DNA of 64,000 nucleotides from Paraburkholderia sprentiae WSM5005 (GTDB lineage: Bacteria; Pseudomonadota; Gammaproteobacteria; Burkholderiales; Burkholderiaceae), in assembly GCF_001865575.2 (NCBI RefSeq), contig NZ_CP017561.2, positions 1,116,001-1,180,000 of the forward strand, given 5' to 3'. Position numbers and translations under genes: made by a program. A model generated the notes under the pieces. It did no database searches. It saw nothing but the letters and a program-made list of their open reading frames with translations, and was not told the origin of the DNA. The first letter of the stretch is position 1. Every line of letters begins with the position of its first letter. Shown here piece after piece: positions 18,496-33,090 of this stretch.

Positions 18496-20241
18496 ATGAG
18501 CAAGCCCGCCAGTCTGCCGCAACAGTTGGACCATCTGCTTCGACAAGCCGTCGCGCTTCAGAGGAACGGCGCGCTCGTCGAAGCGGAGGAGCTGTATCGC
18601 GAGATACTCGAACTGAAGCCGAAGCATGGCGACGCGTTGCGCTGGCTCGGCGAACTCGCGCTGCAAACGGGCCGCTTGCAGGAAGGCGTGGATCTGCTGA
18701 AGAAGGCGCTCGCGCTCAACGCCAGGCAGCCCGCCGTGCATTCGAATCTCGCCTATGCGCTGAACGCGTTGCAGCGTCATGACGAAGCGCTCGCCTGCGC
18801 CGAGCGGGCGCTCGCGATGCAGCCGGAATTCGCCGATGCGTTGAATCATCGCGGCAACGCATCGGCCGCGCTGAACCGTCCTCTCGACGCGCTCGCGAGC
18901 TACGAGCGCGCGCTTTCGCTGGTGCCGGAGTTCGCGCAAGCGTGGAACAATCGCGCGTGCGTGCTGCGCGATCTCGGCCGTTATGCCGATGCGCTCGGCA
19001 GCTGCGACCGGGCGCTCGCGTTGCAACCTGACTACCCGGAGGCGTGGAGCAATCGCGGCAACGTGCTCGGCGATCTGAACCAGCCGCACGAAGCGCAGCG
19101 CTGCTATCAGCGCGCGCTGGAACTTGCGCCGGCTTTCGTCGATGCATGGAACAACCTCGGTCTCGCGCAGACCGATCTGAATCAGCGCGAGCAGGCGTTG
19201 TCGAGCTATCAGCGCGCGCTTGCGTTGAATCCGGCGTCGGTCGAGGCGCACTGGAACCAGGCGCTATGCCTGCTGCAGATGGGGCGCTTCGATACCGGCT
19301 GGCGCGAATACGAATGGCGCTGGCAGCGCAACCGCATCAAGTCCGGTAAACGTGCGTTCGCGCAGCCGCTGTGGCTCGGCGATTTTCCGCTCGACGGCAA
19401 AACGATCCTGCTGCATGCGGAGCAGGGCCTCGGCGACACGCTGCAGTTCTGCCGCTATGCGACGCTCGTGGCGAAGCTCGGCGCGAGAGTCGTGCTCGAA
19501 GTGCCGGGCACGTTGTTGCGCTTGCTGTCGACGCTCGATGGTGTCGATCAGTTGGTCGAAGCGGGGCAGCCGTTGCCGCCGTTCGATTGTCATTGTCCGC
19601 TGCTGAGCTTGCCGTTGGCGTTCGGCACGAACGAAGCGAGCATTCCGGCGGCCACGCCCTATCTCTTTGCGCAGACGGCGGCCGTGAGCGAATGGCGGCA
19701 GCGTATCGAACCCGACACCAGCGCTAACGCTAGCGCGCATGCCAGCGCAATCCGGCCACTGAAAGTCGGTCTCGTCTGGGCCGGTGAAAACCGCGCGCAG
19801 GTCGCAGAGCTGCGCAAGATCGACGCGCGTCGCTCGCTCGCGTTCGAGCAACTCGCGCCGCTCCTCGACGTGCCGAACGTACGCTTCTTCAGCGTGCAGA
19901 AGGGTGCGGCCGCCCCGCAGCTTGCCGACAGTGCGCACCGTGAGCGCGTCGCCGATCACACGGACCTGCTGCACGATTTCGCCGATACCGCCGCGCTCGT
20001 CGCCAGTCTCGATCTGGTGATTTCGGTCGATACGTCCACCGCGCATCTGGCCGGCGCGCTCGGCAAACCCGTCTGGATCCTGAACCGCTTCGACACCTGC
20101 TGGCGTTGGCTGCTCGAACGCAGCGACACGCCGTGGTATCCGTGCGCGCGGTTGTTCCGTCAGCCGGCGCTCGGCGATTGGCGCAGCGCGATCGAGGCCG
20201 TGCGCGATGCGCTTGCCGAGCTGAGCGCGTCGCGCTCGTGA
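18496..20241 (+). CDS. TPR protein with C-terminal GT9-like glycosyltransferase domain
   Basis: A 581-residue cytosolic-type protein. About seven tetratricopeptide repeats cover residues 10-250, with repeated LA.QPEFADALNHRG / ALQPDYPEAWSNRGN style units. The C-terminal 300 residues resemble ADP-heptose:LPS heptosyltransferases (GT9 fold), with ILLHAEQGLGDTLQFCRYA and DLVISVDTSTAHLAGALGKP. TPR-GT9 fusions of this length are frequent in beta-proteobacteria but their acceptors are unknown. No signal peptide or membrane segment. No LPS or flagellar glycosylation genes flank it. Confidence 0.82.
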   Translation: MSKPASLPQQLDHLLRQAVALQRNGALVEAEELYREILELKPKHGDALRWLGELALQTGRLQEGVDLLKKALALNARQPAVHSNLAYALNALQRHDEALACAERALAMQPEFADALNHRGNASAALNRPLDALASYERALSLVPEFAQAWNNRACVLRDLGRYADALGSCDRALALQPDYPEAWSNRGNVLGDLNQPHEAQRCYQRALELAPAFVDAWNNLGLAQTDLNQREQALSSYQRALALNPASVEAHWNQALCLLQMGRFDTGWREYEWRWQRNRIKSGKRAFAQPLWLGDFPLDGKTILLHAEQGLGDTLQFCRYATLVAKLGARVVLEVPGTLLRLLSTLDGVDQLVEAGQPLPPFDCHCPLLSLPLAFGTNEASIPAATPYLFAQTAAVSEWRQRIEPDTSANASAHASAIRPLKVGLVWAGENRAQVAELRKIDARRSLAFEQLAPLLDVPNVRFFSVQKGAAAPQLADSAHRERVADHTDLLHDFADTAALVASLDLVISVDTSTAHLAGALGKPVWILNRFDTCWRWLLERSDTPWYPCARLFRQPALGDWRSAIEAVRDALAELSASRS

Positions 20242-20308
20242 CGCGTCCGTGCGGACCCGGGTAGACTGAACCTCCGTTCATCGACGGCAATGCCACGGAG
20301 ATTCTTCA

Positions 20309-21334
20309 ATGGAATACAGACATCTGGGTGCATCGGGATTCAAGGTGCCGGTGCTGAGTTTCGGCACCGGTACGTTCGGCGGCAAGGGCGAATTTTTCCA
20401 GGCGTGGGGCGCGACCGACGTCGCCGAAGCGCGGCGTCTGATCGACATCTGCTTCGACGCGGGCGTCACGATGTTCGACACCGCCGACATCTATTCGAAG
20501 GGCGCGTCCGAGTCGGTGCTCGGCGAAGCGCTGAAGGGCAAGCGCGACAAGGCGATTGTGTCGACCAAGGCGACGTTTCGTTTCGACGACGATCCGAACG
20601 GCGTCGGCTCGTCGCGCTTCCATCTGATCAAGGCGGTCGATTCGGCGCTCAAGCGGCTGCAGACCGATTACATCGACCTGTTCCAGCTGCATGGTTTCGA
20701 CGCCAAAACACCGATCCCCGAAGTGCTGTCCACGCTCGACGACCTCGTGCGCGCGGGCAAGGTCCGCTATATCGGCGTGTCGAATTTCTCCGGCTGGCAT
20801 CTGATGAAGTCGCTCGATCTCGCCGACCGTTACGGCTATCCGCGCTATGTCGCGAATCAGACCTACTACTCGCTGGTCGGGCGCGACTACGAGTGGGAAC
20901 TGATGCCGCTCGGTGTCGACCAGGGCGTCGGTGCGGTGGTGTGGAGTCCGCTCGGCTGGGGGCGATTGACCGGCAAGCTCAAGCGCGGCCAGCCGCTACC
21001 GCAGACGAGCCGTCTGCACAAGACCGCCGACATGGGCCCGCCGGTGCCGGAAGACTATCTTTTCCGCGTGCTGGACGCGCTCGACGAAGTCGCCGCCGAA
21101 ACCGGCAAGACCGTGCCGCAGATCGCGCTGAACTGGCTGCTGCAACGGCCGACCGTCGCGACGGTGCTGATCGGCGCGCGCAACGAGGAGCAACTGCGGC
21201 AGAACCTCGGCGCGGTCGGCTGGAATCTGACGCCCGAGCAGGTCGCGAAGCTCGACGCGGCGAGCGCCGTGCGTCCCGCGTATCCGTATTGGCATCAGGA
21301 AGGCTTCGCGGAACGCAATCCGAAGGCGGTTTGA
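20309..21334 (+). CDS. Aldo/keto reductase
   Basis: A 341-residue NADPH-dependent aldo/keto reductase, full length. The catalytic tetrad is visible: Asp and Tyr in MFDTADIYSKGASE, Lys in AIVSTKATFRF, and His in IDLFQLHGFD. The NADPH-binding end has VLIGARNEEQLRQNLGAVGW. Members reduce aldehydes and ketones; the substrate is not evident. The protein is of the plain YIR/YghZ-like cytosolic type. It converges with the SDR gene; a small 5-base hairpin (21338-21350) lies between them. Confidence 0.9.
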   Translation: MEYRHLGASGFKVPVLSFGTGTFGGKGEFFQAWGATDVAEARRLIDICFDAGVTMFDTADIYSKGASESVLGEALKGKRDKAIVSTKATFRFDDDPNGVGSSRFHLIKAVDSALKRLQTDYIDLFQLHGFDAKTPIPEVLSTLDDLVRAGKVRYIGVSNFSGWHLMKSLDLADRYGYPRYVANQTYYSLVGRDYEWELMPLGVDQGVGAVVWSPLGWGRLTGKLKRGQPLPQTSRLHKTADMGPPVPEDYLFRVLDALDEVAAETGKTVPQIALNWLLQRPTVATVLIGARNEEQLRQNLGAVGWNLTPEQVAKLDAASAVRPAYPYWHQEGFAERNPKAV

Positions 21335-21379
21335 GCGGCACGGGTCGTGCACGGCGGCACGCTGGATCGCCGCTTATCC

Positions 21380-22123
21380 TCAGGCGAGGCCGCCATTGGC
21401 CCGCAACACCTGTCCATTGATCCAGCCCGCATCGGGGCCGACCAGAAACGCGACCACGCCGGCCACGTCTTCCGGCTCGCCGAGGCGTTGCAGCGGCGGC
21501 ATCTTCGCGAACGTCTCGATCTGCTCGTCGGTTTTGCCGTCGAGGAACAGCGCGGTCGCGATCGGTCCCGGCGCGACCGCGTTCACCGTGATGTCGCGCC
21601 CGCGCAGCTCCTTCGCGAACACGCGCGTGAACGCTTCGACGGCCGCCTTGGTCGCGGTGTAGATGCCATAGCCGGGCAGGTTCATCGCGAGCACGCTGGT
21701 CGAGAAATTGACGATGCGTCCGCCGTCGTTGAGGCGCGCGGCCGCTTCGCGCAGCGTGTTGAAGGTGCCGCGCACGTTGATGTCGAACGTTTGGTCGTAG
21801 AGCGCGTCGGGCGTGTCGGCGAGCGGCGTCGGCTTCATGACGCCCGCGTTGTTGACGAGCACGTCGACCGTGCCCAATTCGCGTTCGGTGAGCTCGAACA
21901 TGCGCCGCACGTCGTCTGGCTTCGACACGTCGGCTTGCACCGCGAGCGCCTTGCCGCCGGCCTCGCGGATCGCGCCGACGAGCGCGTCGGCTTCGGCCGC
22001 GCTCGATGCGTAGTTGACGGCGACTGCGTAGCCGTCGTTCGCGAGCCGCTGTGCGACGGCCGTGCCGATGCCGCGCGATGCGCCCGTCACGATGGCGACT
22101 TTCGCTGCTTGGTTCGTGTTCAT
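21380..22123 (-). CDS. Short-chain dehydrogenase/reductase
   Basis: A 247-residue classical SDR. The nucleotide-binding motif TGASRGIG is near the N-terminus. NNAG follows at about residue 90, and the catalytic Ser, Tyr and Lys lie in NFSTSVL and YGIYTATKAAVE. The C-terminal APGPIATALFL and GWINGQVLRANGG are family typical. It probably reduces a carbonyl with NADPH; the substrate is unknown. The start is the ATG at 22123; the frame continues 15 codons upstream. The LysR gene is divergent 118 bases away and probably regulates it. Confidence 0.92.
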   Translation of the reverse strand: MNTNQAAKVAIVTGASRGIGTAVAQRLANDGYAVAVNYASSAAEADALVGAIREAGGKALAVQADVSKPDDVRRMFELTERELGTVDVLVNNAGVMKPTPLADTPDALYDQTFDINVRGTFNTLREAAARLNDGGRIVNFSTSVLAMNLPGYGIYTATKAAVEAFTRVFAKELRGRDITVNAVAPGPIATALFLDGKTDEQIETFAKMPPLQRLGEPEDVAGVVAFLVGPDAGWINGQVLRANGGLA

Positions 22124-22241
22124 GATGCGTTTCCTCACAGAAGGGGTTGGATCGGTGAGGTGAATCATGACCGCTTTCGGCGTTGAGATAATCCGGTTAG
22201 ACTGGCGATCAGCATTCCATTCGCTTTAATAATCCGCCGAT

Positions 22242-23132
22242 ATGGACCGTTTCGAAGAAATGCGCGTGTTCGTGCGGATCGCTGAGCGGCAGAGCTTCAC
22301 GCGCGCCGCCGACGATCTGCAGATCCCGCGCGCAACCGTCACCAACCTGATGAAACGCCTGGAGCAGCGGCTCGGCGCGCGGCTGCTCGAACGCACGACG
22401 CGCACCGTGCGGCTCACTCCCGACGGCGACGCGCACTACCAGCGCTGCGTGCGCTTGATCGCGGACATGGAGGAGGCCGAGGGGGCGTTTTCCAATCTCG
22501 CGCCGAAGGGACTCCTGCGCGTGAACGTGCAGGGCACGCTCGCGCGGCACTTCGTGGTGCCGGCGCTGCCCGCGTTCCTCGCGCGCTTTCCTGACATCGA
22601 GCTGATGATCGGCGAGGACGACCGGTTCGTCGACCTGGTGCGCGAGGGCATCGATTGCGTGCTGCGCGCGGGCGTGCTGCAGGACTCGTCGATGGTCGGG
22701 CGGCGCGTCGCGCAGCTGCGGCAGGTCACGGTCGCGAGTCCCGCGTACCTGGCCGCGCATGGCGAGCCGGCCGATCCCGGCGCGCTGTCGACGCATCGCG
22801 CGGTCAACTACGTGTCGAGCGCGACCGGCAAGCCGGTGCCGCTCGAATTTCGCGTCGATGGGCGCGATACCGCGATCGTGCTGCCGTCGGCGGTGTCGGT
22901 CAGCGGCGCCGACCTGTACACGGGCGCGGCTGTCGCCGGGCTCGGCATCGTGCAGGTGCCGCGCTACCGTGTCGATGGCGAGCTGGCGGCGGGGCGGCTG
23001 CGGATCATCCTCGCGGACTATCCGCCGCCGCCGCTGCCGGTGTCGGTCCTGTATCCGCAGAACCGGCAGTTGTCGTCGCGGGTGCGGGTGTTCGCGCAAT
23101 GGCTGCGGGAGATTTTCGAGGCGGTGAGCTGA
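22242..23132 (+). CDS. LysR-family transcriptional regulator
   Basis: A 296-residue LysR regulator. The N-terminal winged helix-turn-helix is clear (RIAERQSFTRAADDLQIPRA, then VTNLMKRLEQRLGARLLERT), followed by a periplasmic-binding-like effector domain. It lies divergent from the SDR gene and most likely controls it, the usual LysR arrangement. The effector cannot be read from sequence. Confidence 0.92.
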   Translation: MDRFEEMRVFVRIAERQSFTRAADDLQIPRATVTNLMKRLEQRLGARLLERTTRTVRLTPDGDAHYQRCVRLIADMEEAEGAFSNLAPKGLLRVNVQGTLARHFVVPALPAFLARFPDIELMIGEDDRFVDLVREGIDCVLRAGVLQDSSMVGRRVAQLRQVTVASPAYLAAHGEPADPGALSTHRAVNYVSSATGKPVPLEFRVDGRDTAIVLPSAVSVSGADLYTGAAVAGLGIVQVPRYRVDGELAAGRLRIILADYPPPPLPVSVLYPQNRQLSSRVRVFAQWLREIFEAVS

Positions 23133-23211
23133 AGAGCGAAGTGGCTAACCCCCACGCGTCGCTGCGATTTCCTCGTTCCGTCGATCAGCGTGAAAGCGCC
23201 TGAGCGCGTCA

Positions 23212-23240
23212 TGGAAAACTGTATAAACATACAGTATAGT
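23212..23240 (+). promoter_or_regulatory. Candidate sigma70 promoter of uvrA
   Basis: A -35-like TGGAAA (23212-23217) and a -10-like TATAGT (23235-23240) are 17 bases apart. The LexA box fills the spacer, an efficient arrangement for repression. Start site inferred near 23247. Confidence 0.45.
23219..23234. promoter_or_regulatory. LexA (SOS) box upstream of uvrA
   Basis: CTGTATAAACATACAG matches the LexA consensus CTG-N10-CAG with an AT-rich centre, the same form as the E. coli and Burkholderia SOS box. It is 94 bases before the uvrA GTG start and no other gene lies between. LexA binding is inferred. Confidence 0.85.
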
Positions 23241-23327
23241 ATCCCCCTACAGCCACGCTTTCCGGGCGCTTTTCGCGCCGTCCCGGCTGCACCGAACTTG
23301 CGCGGTCGCGAGAGCCGGCCGTAAGAG

Positions 23328-29306
<5,979 letters not shown>

Positions 29307-29358
29307 CATCAGGCGAGGGGCGGCGGCGCGGCCGTTGCGCCCGCCGCGATTTGCAACG

Positions 29359-29393
29359 GCAATCGCGCGAGGCCTTGGGCCCCGCGCGATTGC
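29359..29393 (+). terminator. Strong hairpin after uvrA
   Basis: Arms GCAATCGCGCG (29359-29369) and CGCGCGATTGC (29383-29393) pair perfectly, and the 13-base loop can itself form a GGCC/GGCC stem. It lies 53 bases after the uvrA stop. There is no T-run, so termination is probable but not certain. Confidence 0.5.
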
Positions 29394-30018
29394 TGCGCCG
29401 CATCCAATCATCCGACGTACGGTAGATGCGCCAACCGCGCACATTTAAATCATACGAAAGCCGTCAACGATGTTTCAATATAGAAACATTTTCGGGACGG
29501 GCGATAAACCTGCATTTCGATATCAATTTCCGACGCGGAACGAATGCGACGGAAATACCTAATGGCGAAGGTAATAAATTTGCGGTTTGCGAATAAAACG
29601 CCGAATTGGGCACGCGTTATCGCCACGATAAGCAGTTCAGAATTGAAACGTTTTGGAATCGCGCAAGAAACGTACTCGGCAACACGGCATCACTGCGCTT
29701 CGCATTATCGGTAAGCCTGTCCGAATTCGCGAAGTGCCGTCCGTCAAGGCTCAGCGCTAAGCTCTCCGCACTGCCTTGCACAGTCGCCTTCACCCCGAGC
29801 CGCTCATATCGATGGCCCGATAACAACTTTTCGTCAGACATAGGCTGTCGTGATGAGATTCGTTTTTCAAATTTACTATAGCGATCCATTCCGCTAATAT
29901 CACGCTTAATCCTTTATGCGGCGTGAGTCTGGTTTTCCGCCGTAATAACGCATTCTCTCGTTCCTCCGGTTACGGGGCAAATCGGGGTCCACTACGTATG
30001 ACCGTTTGGGGAAAGATC
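29394..30018. other. AT-richer gap before the GlxA-type regulator
   Basis: About 620 bases clearly richer in A and T than the surroundings. Open frames on both strands (29606-29881 and 29617-29889) overlap each other and have no recognisable features, so neither is called. A palindrome is listed separately. The segment may hold the promoter and control sites of the regulator downstream, or be horizontally acquired filler. Confidence 0.45.
29470..29489. repeat. Inverted repeat, possible operator
   Basis: ATGTTTC-AATATA-GAAACAT has perfect 7-base arms with a 6-base AT spacer, inside the AT-richer gap. A related half (TTGAAACGTTTT) occurs near 29641. The binding protein is unknown. Confidence 0.4.
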
Positions 30019-31011
30019 ATGCCGCACATGCACCTTGATACAACGAGAATTACGTGGCTACACACGCCCGCCTTGAACGTCCGTACTGCAGCGCGGCGAA
30101 TCGGCATTCTGCTGTTCGACGGCTTCTGGCTGCTCGGCCCCGGTACCGTCGTGGAAATGTTCCAGACCGCCAATGAGTTCGCGGAGACGCGAGCCGGCGA
30201 AGATCCACCCTACGAAGTGCAATTCCTGTCGATGGACGGCGGCAATGTCGCCAGTTCGTCGTCGGCGCGCATCTGGACCGACCGCATCGACACCCGCTTC
30301 GGCGGCGGTTTCGACGTGCTGTTCATCGCGGGCGGCTACGGCGCCCACGTGGCCGCGCGCGACGAACGCCTGTTGAACTGGCTGCGCAGCGTCCAATCGC
30401 GCACCCGCGCGATCGAAACGATCGGCGAGGGACGCCTCGTGCTCGAAGCGGCCGGTCCGACCGAGCATGACGGCCTGATGAGCCGCTATCCGGGCGCGAG
30501 CGCGAGCGAAGGCGTGTTCAGCGCGGCCAACGACCGTCACGACTGCGCCCGCAGCGCGCTGATGTTCATCAAGCGCGACCTGGGCGCTGAGCTCGCGCGC
30601 AGCGTCGCTGATCGCGTGATGCCCGGCATGGCCGCGACGTGGGTGCCGCTGCCGGCCGAGGGCGGCACGCTGAGCGTCGCCGAAAAGATTCGCGCGGCCG
30701 CGCGCTGGATGGAGGCGAACTGCGACCGTCCGGTATCGGTCGCCGACGCCGCGCAGGTCGCCGCGATGAGCGAGCGCAATTTCCTGCGCCGTTTCAAGCA
30801 CGAGATGCAGGTCACGCCGTCGGACTACCTGCTGCAGGTGCGGCTGCGCATCGCGTGCAACTTCCTGACCGAGACCGAGTTGCCGGTCGACAAGATCGCG
30901 CGTCGCAGCGGCACCGGCAACGGCGATCGTCTCGCAAAAATTTTCCGCAAGCGCATGGCCTTGTCGCCAACCGAGTATCGTGCCCGCAGCCGGGCGGCCA
31001 CTGAGGCGTAG
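30019..31011 (+). CDS. GlxA-family AraC-type transcriptional regulator
   Basis: A 330-residue protein with an N-terminal DJ-1/PfpI-like domain (RIGILLFDGFWLLGPGTVVE, then DVLFIAGGYGAHVAARDERL). A C-terminal AraC helix-turn-helix domain follows (PVSVADAAQVAAMSERNFLR, then RFKHEMQVTPSDYLLQVRLR). The segment where enzymatic relatives carry the nucleophile Cys reads AIETIGEGRLVLEAAG and has none, so it is a sensor, not an enzyme. ATG 30019 has GGGGAAAG before it; an ATG at 29998 and a GTG at 29923 are in frame upstream. It stands between uvrA and an RmlC-like gene, upstream of the cellulose operon. A role in exopolysaccharide control is possible but only inferred from position. Confidence 0.84.
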   Translation: MPHMHLDTTRITWLHTPALNVRTAARRIGILLFDGFWLLGPGTVVEMFQTANEFAETRAGEDPPYEVQFLSMDGGNVASSSSARIWTDRIDTRFGGGFDVLFIAGGYGAHVAARDERLLNWLRSVQSRTRAIETIGEGRLVLEAAGPTEHDGLMSRYPGASASEGVFSAANDRHDCARSALMFIKRDLGAELARSVADRVMPGMAATWVPLPAEGGTLSVAEKIRAAARWMEANCDRPVSVADAAQVAAMSERNFLRRFKHEMQVTPSDYLLQVRLRIACNFLTETELPVDKIARRSGTGNGDRLAKIFRKRMALSPTEYRARSRAATEA

Positions 31012-31126
31012 GATGTCTCTTTAGCATGCGATCGCGCGCCCGCGCCGCGGGTGCGCGTCGTCTGTCGGACGCGGCCGCAACAGCGGTCGTAGCTTCGCTG
31101 GCTAGCCTTTTACGAGCACAGTGGCG

Positions 31127-31678
31127 ATGGGCAACAGGGTCGTGGCGACGGCATTGCCGGAGGTGAAACTCATCGAGCCGGAAGTGTTCGCCGACGAGTT
31201 CGGCTTCTGCTTCGAGAGTTTCAGCGCGGACGAGTTTGCGGACGACGTCGCGCAAGGTTTCAACTTCTTGCAGGACCGCCATCTGCGCGCCGTGCATGGC
31301 GTGCTGCGCGGCTTGCACTACCAGGTGCAGCGTCCCCAGGGACGGCTTCTGCGCGTCGTGCGCGGCGAGATCTTCGACGTCGCGGTCGACGTGCGCCTGA
31401 ATTCACCGAACTTCGGCAGATGGAGCGGCGCGTATCTGAGCGAAGCCAACCAGCGGCAGATCTGGGTGCCGCCCGGTTTCGCACACGGCTTCGTCGTGCT
31501 ATCCGATGTCGCCGAATGCGTGTGGAAGACCACCGAGTACTGGTTTCCCGAACTCGAGCGCTGCCTGCTGTGGTGCGATCCGGACATCGGCATCGAGTGG
31601 CCGATCGATTTTCAGCCGATCCTCGGCAGCAAGGATGCGGCGGGCCGGCGTCTCTATGAAGCGGAAAACATCGCGTGA
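31127..31678 (+). CDS. RmlC-like dTDP-sugar 3,5-epimerase homologue with altered active site
   Basis: A 183-residue cupin-fold protein of full RmlC length. Family segments include GVLRGLHYQ, EIFDVAVDVRLNSPNFG, VPPGFAHGFVVLSD and the end LGSKDAAGRRL. The catalytic His (H64) and Asp (D170) are kept. The conserved Lys is Arg (R73, QGRLLRVVRG) and the catalytic Tyr is Trp (W133, VWKTTEYW). The DERG motif reads DEFG. Compared from memory with the E. coli and Salmonella enzymes, this suggests a changed reaction or substrate, or loss of full epimerase activity. No rmlA, B or D lies nearby. The frame could start at a GTG at 31121; the ATG at 31127 is preferred. Confidence 0.85.
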   Translation: MGNRVVATALPEVKLIEPEVFADEFGFCFESFSADEFADDVAQGFNFLQDRHLRAVHGVLRGLHYQVQRPQGRLLRVVRGEIFDVAVDVRLNSPNFGRWSGAYLSEANQRQIWVPPGFAHGFVVLSDVAECVWKTTEYWFPELERCLLWCDPDIGIEWPIDFQPILGSKDAAGRRLYEAENIA

Positions 31679-31888
31679 ACGATTCGTCGGCGCGATGACG
31701 CTGTGTGCTGTGGATGACGAAGAATCGGAAGAAAAATTGAGGCGCCCGATGCGTCGGCAAGTCTTGCAATATGCTGCGGCAAGTATTGCAACGGCGATAG
31801 GAGCGGTGCAAACCTCGCCGCCGCCCCTCACAGCGGCCCCGGTTCGCATCGGGCGAGGCGTGAATTCACCGAACGCTGTATTCGACCG

Positions 31889-32050
31889 TCAGCGTCGGAT
31901 CACGCCCATCAGCAGGGTGACGAGGAAGATCACCAGGAAGATGAAGAACAATACCTTGGCGATTTCGGTTGCGCCCGCGGCGATGCCGCCAAAGCCGAAC
32001 ACCGCGGCGATGATGGCGATGATGAAAAAAATCACAGCGTATCGAAGCAT
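31889..32050 (-). CDS. DUF1328 small membrane protein
   Basis: A 53-residue protein, two hydrophobic segments. It begins [20 protein letters not shown] and continues with [15 protein letters not shown], typical of the DUF1328/YtjA family. It is preceded by a GGAGG ribosome binding site. Members are widespread in proteobacteria and often stress-induced; the function is unknown. The 210 bases between it and the RmlC-like gene hold no convincing gene. Confidence 0.88.
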   Translation of the reverse strand: MLRYAVIFFIIAIIAAVFGFGGIAAGATEIAKVLFFIFLVIFLVTLLMGVIRR

Positions 32051-32253
32051 GGTGCCTCCACCGGTGGATTGTTTGAAATGACGCTTGAACGGCGCCCCGT
32101 TGCATGTGTCACGCGGCTTCACGGGTGAGATGCCGGCGAGCGGAGTTCAGCAATAGATGTGCCATCGCTGTGTAGCCGCCAACGTTTGCGCCCGTATCAC
32201 GGAGCGCACAACGAAGCAACCAGGCTATACACACACGTGGAACGCGTCGCGCA

Positions 32254-32706
32254 TCAGCCACGCAGCCAGTGATACGCAAGCGGCCCGCACAACCCACCCC
32301 ATGTCAACACGCAGATGAGCAGCGCGATGGTGACGGCCGCGCTGCCGCAATCTTTCGCGCGTTTTGACAATTCATGTCGCTCGAACGAGATCCGGTCGAT
32401 GGCGGCCTCGATCGCCGAATTCAACAGCTCGACCAGCAGGACGAGCAGCACCGATCCGGTCAGCAGCACGCGCGCGATTGCGTCGACCGGCATCAGGAAT
32501 GCGGCCGGCACGAGGATCGCCGCGAGCACGGCTTCCTGACGGAAAGCGCTTTCCGCGCGCAATGTCGCGACGATGCCAGCGTACGAATGCCGTAACGCGA
32601 ATAACCCGCGTAGTACGCCGCTGCGCTTCGCGGGCGGCGTGATGGACGAGTGATCGGTGGACTGCATAGTGCAGGGCGACGCGGGGGAATCGGCCGGATC
32701 GGGCAT
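32254..32706 (-). CDS. dgkA: Diacylglycerol kinase
   Basis: A 150-residue integral membrane kinase. Family motifs are ESAFRQEAVLAAI, VELLNSAIEAAIDRI and HELSKRAKDCGSAAV, matching E. coli DgkA closely including the catalytic Glu/Asp region. The N-terminus is about 25 residues longer than in E. coli; an ATG at 32667 is an alternative start. It phosphorylates diacylglycerol to phosphatidate in the inner membrane, recycling lipid. In this window it also sits next to BcsG and its operon: BcsG-type phosphoethanolamine transfer from phosphatidylethanolamine releases diacylglycerol. The link is suggestive only. Confidence 0.93.
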   Translation of the reverse strand: MPDPADSPASPCTMQSTDHSSITPPAKRSGVLRGLFALRHSYAGIVATLRAESAFRQEAVLAAILVPAAFLMPVDAIARVLLTGSVLLVLLVELLNSAIEAAIDRISFERHELSKRAKDCGSAAVTIALLICVLTWGGLCGPLAYHWLRG

Positions 32707-33090
32707 AGGTCGGGGTGCTTAAGAAGTGCGGCAGCGGATTTGGATCTTACAAGATGTCAACTTTTTTGCAATTGTGATATCTTTGCGCCGCCCAACAGCG
32801 GCAGGCAGTCGCCCCCTTCTTGACAACCCGCTTTCGAAGCACGAATAGAGCGCATACCGGTTAGTGCTACTGCCGATCGCGCTCGCGTGTTGCCGCTGCC
32901 GTCGCTCGTTCCGCTCAAGGTTTCGCCGGATCTTCCGTATACGAGGTATAGCGCGCCGCCACCTGCATCGCCGGTGGGGCGTACCCGGCAGTCCGTTTTC
33001 CCAATTCGCGCGTTGCGCGGCAGATCGGATTCGCACCGTCATTGGCCCACTCGGGCGCGCACGGTCGCGATCCAACACGTTGAGCTGTTC
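32707..33090. promoter_or_regulatory. Divergent region upstream of the cellulose operon
   Basis: This 384-base gap between dgkA and bcsB contains an AT-rich stretch (32757-32790) and a perfect -35-like TTGACA at 32820-32825. No good -10 lies 16-18 bases after it (GAATAG/AATAGA at best). The bcsB frame is open through the right half of the gap, but that part is Pro/Arg-rich and not protein-like. Confidence 0.35.

Noticed and set aside
21338..21350. Small hairpin GCACG-GGT-CGTGC between convergent genes
   Set aside because: Only five base pairs and no T-run; too weak to call a terminator.
29606..29889. Two overlapping open frames of 90 codons in the AT-richer gap
   Set aside because: They overlap on opposite strands and show no features, so neither can be supported.
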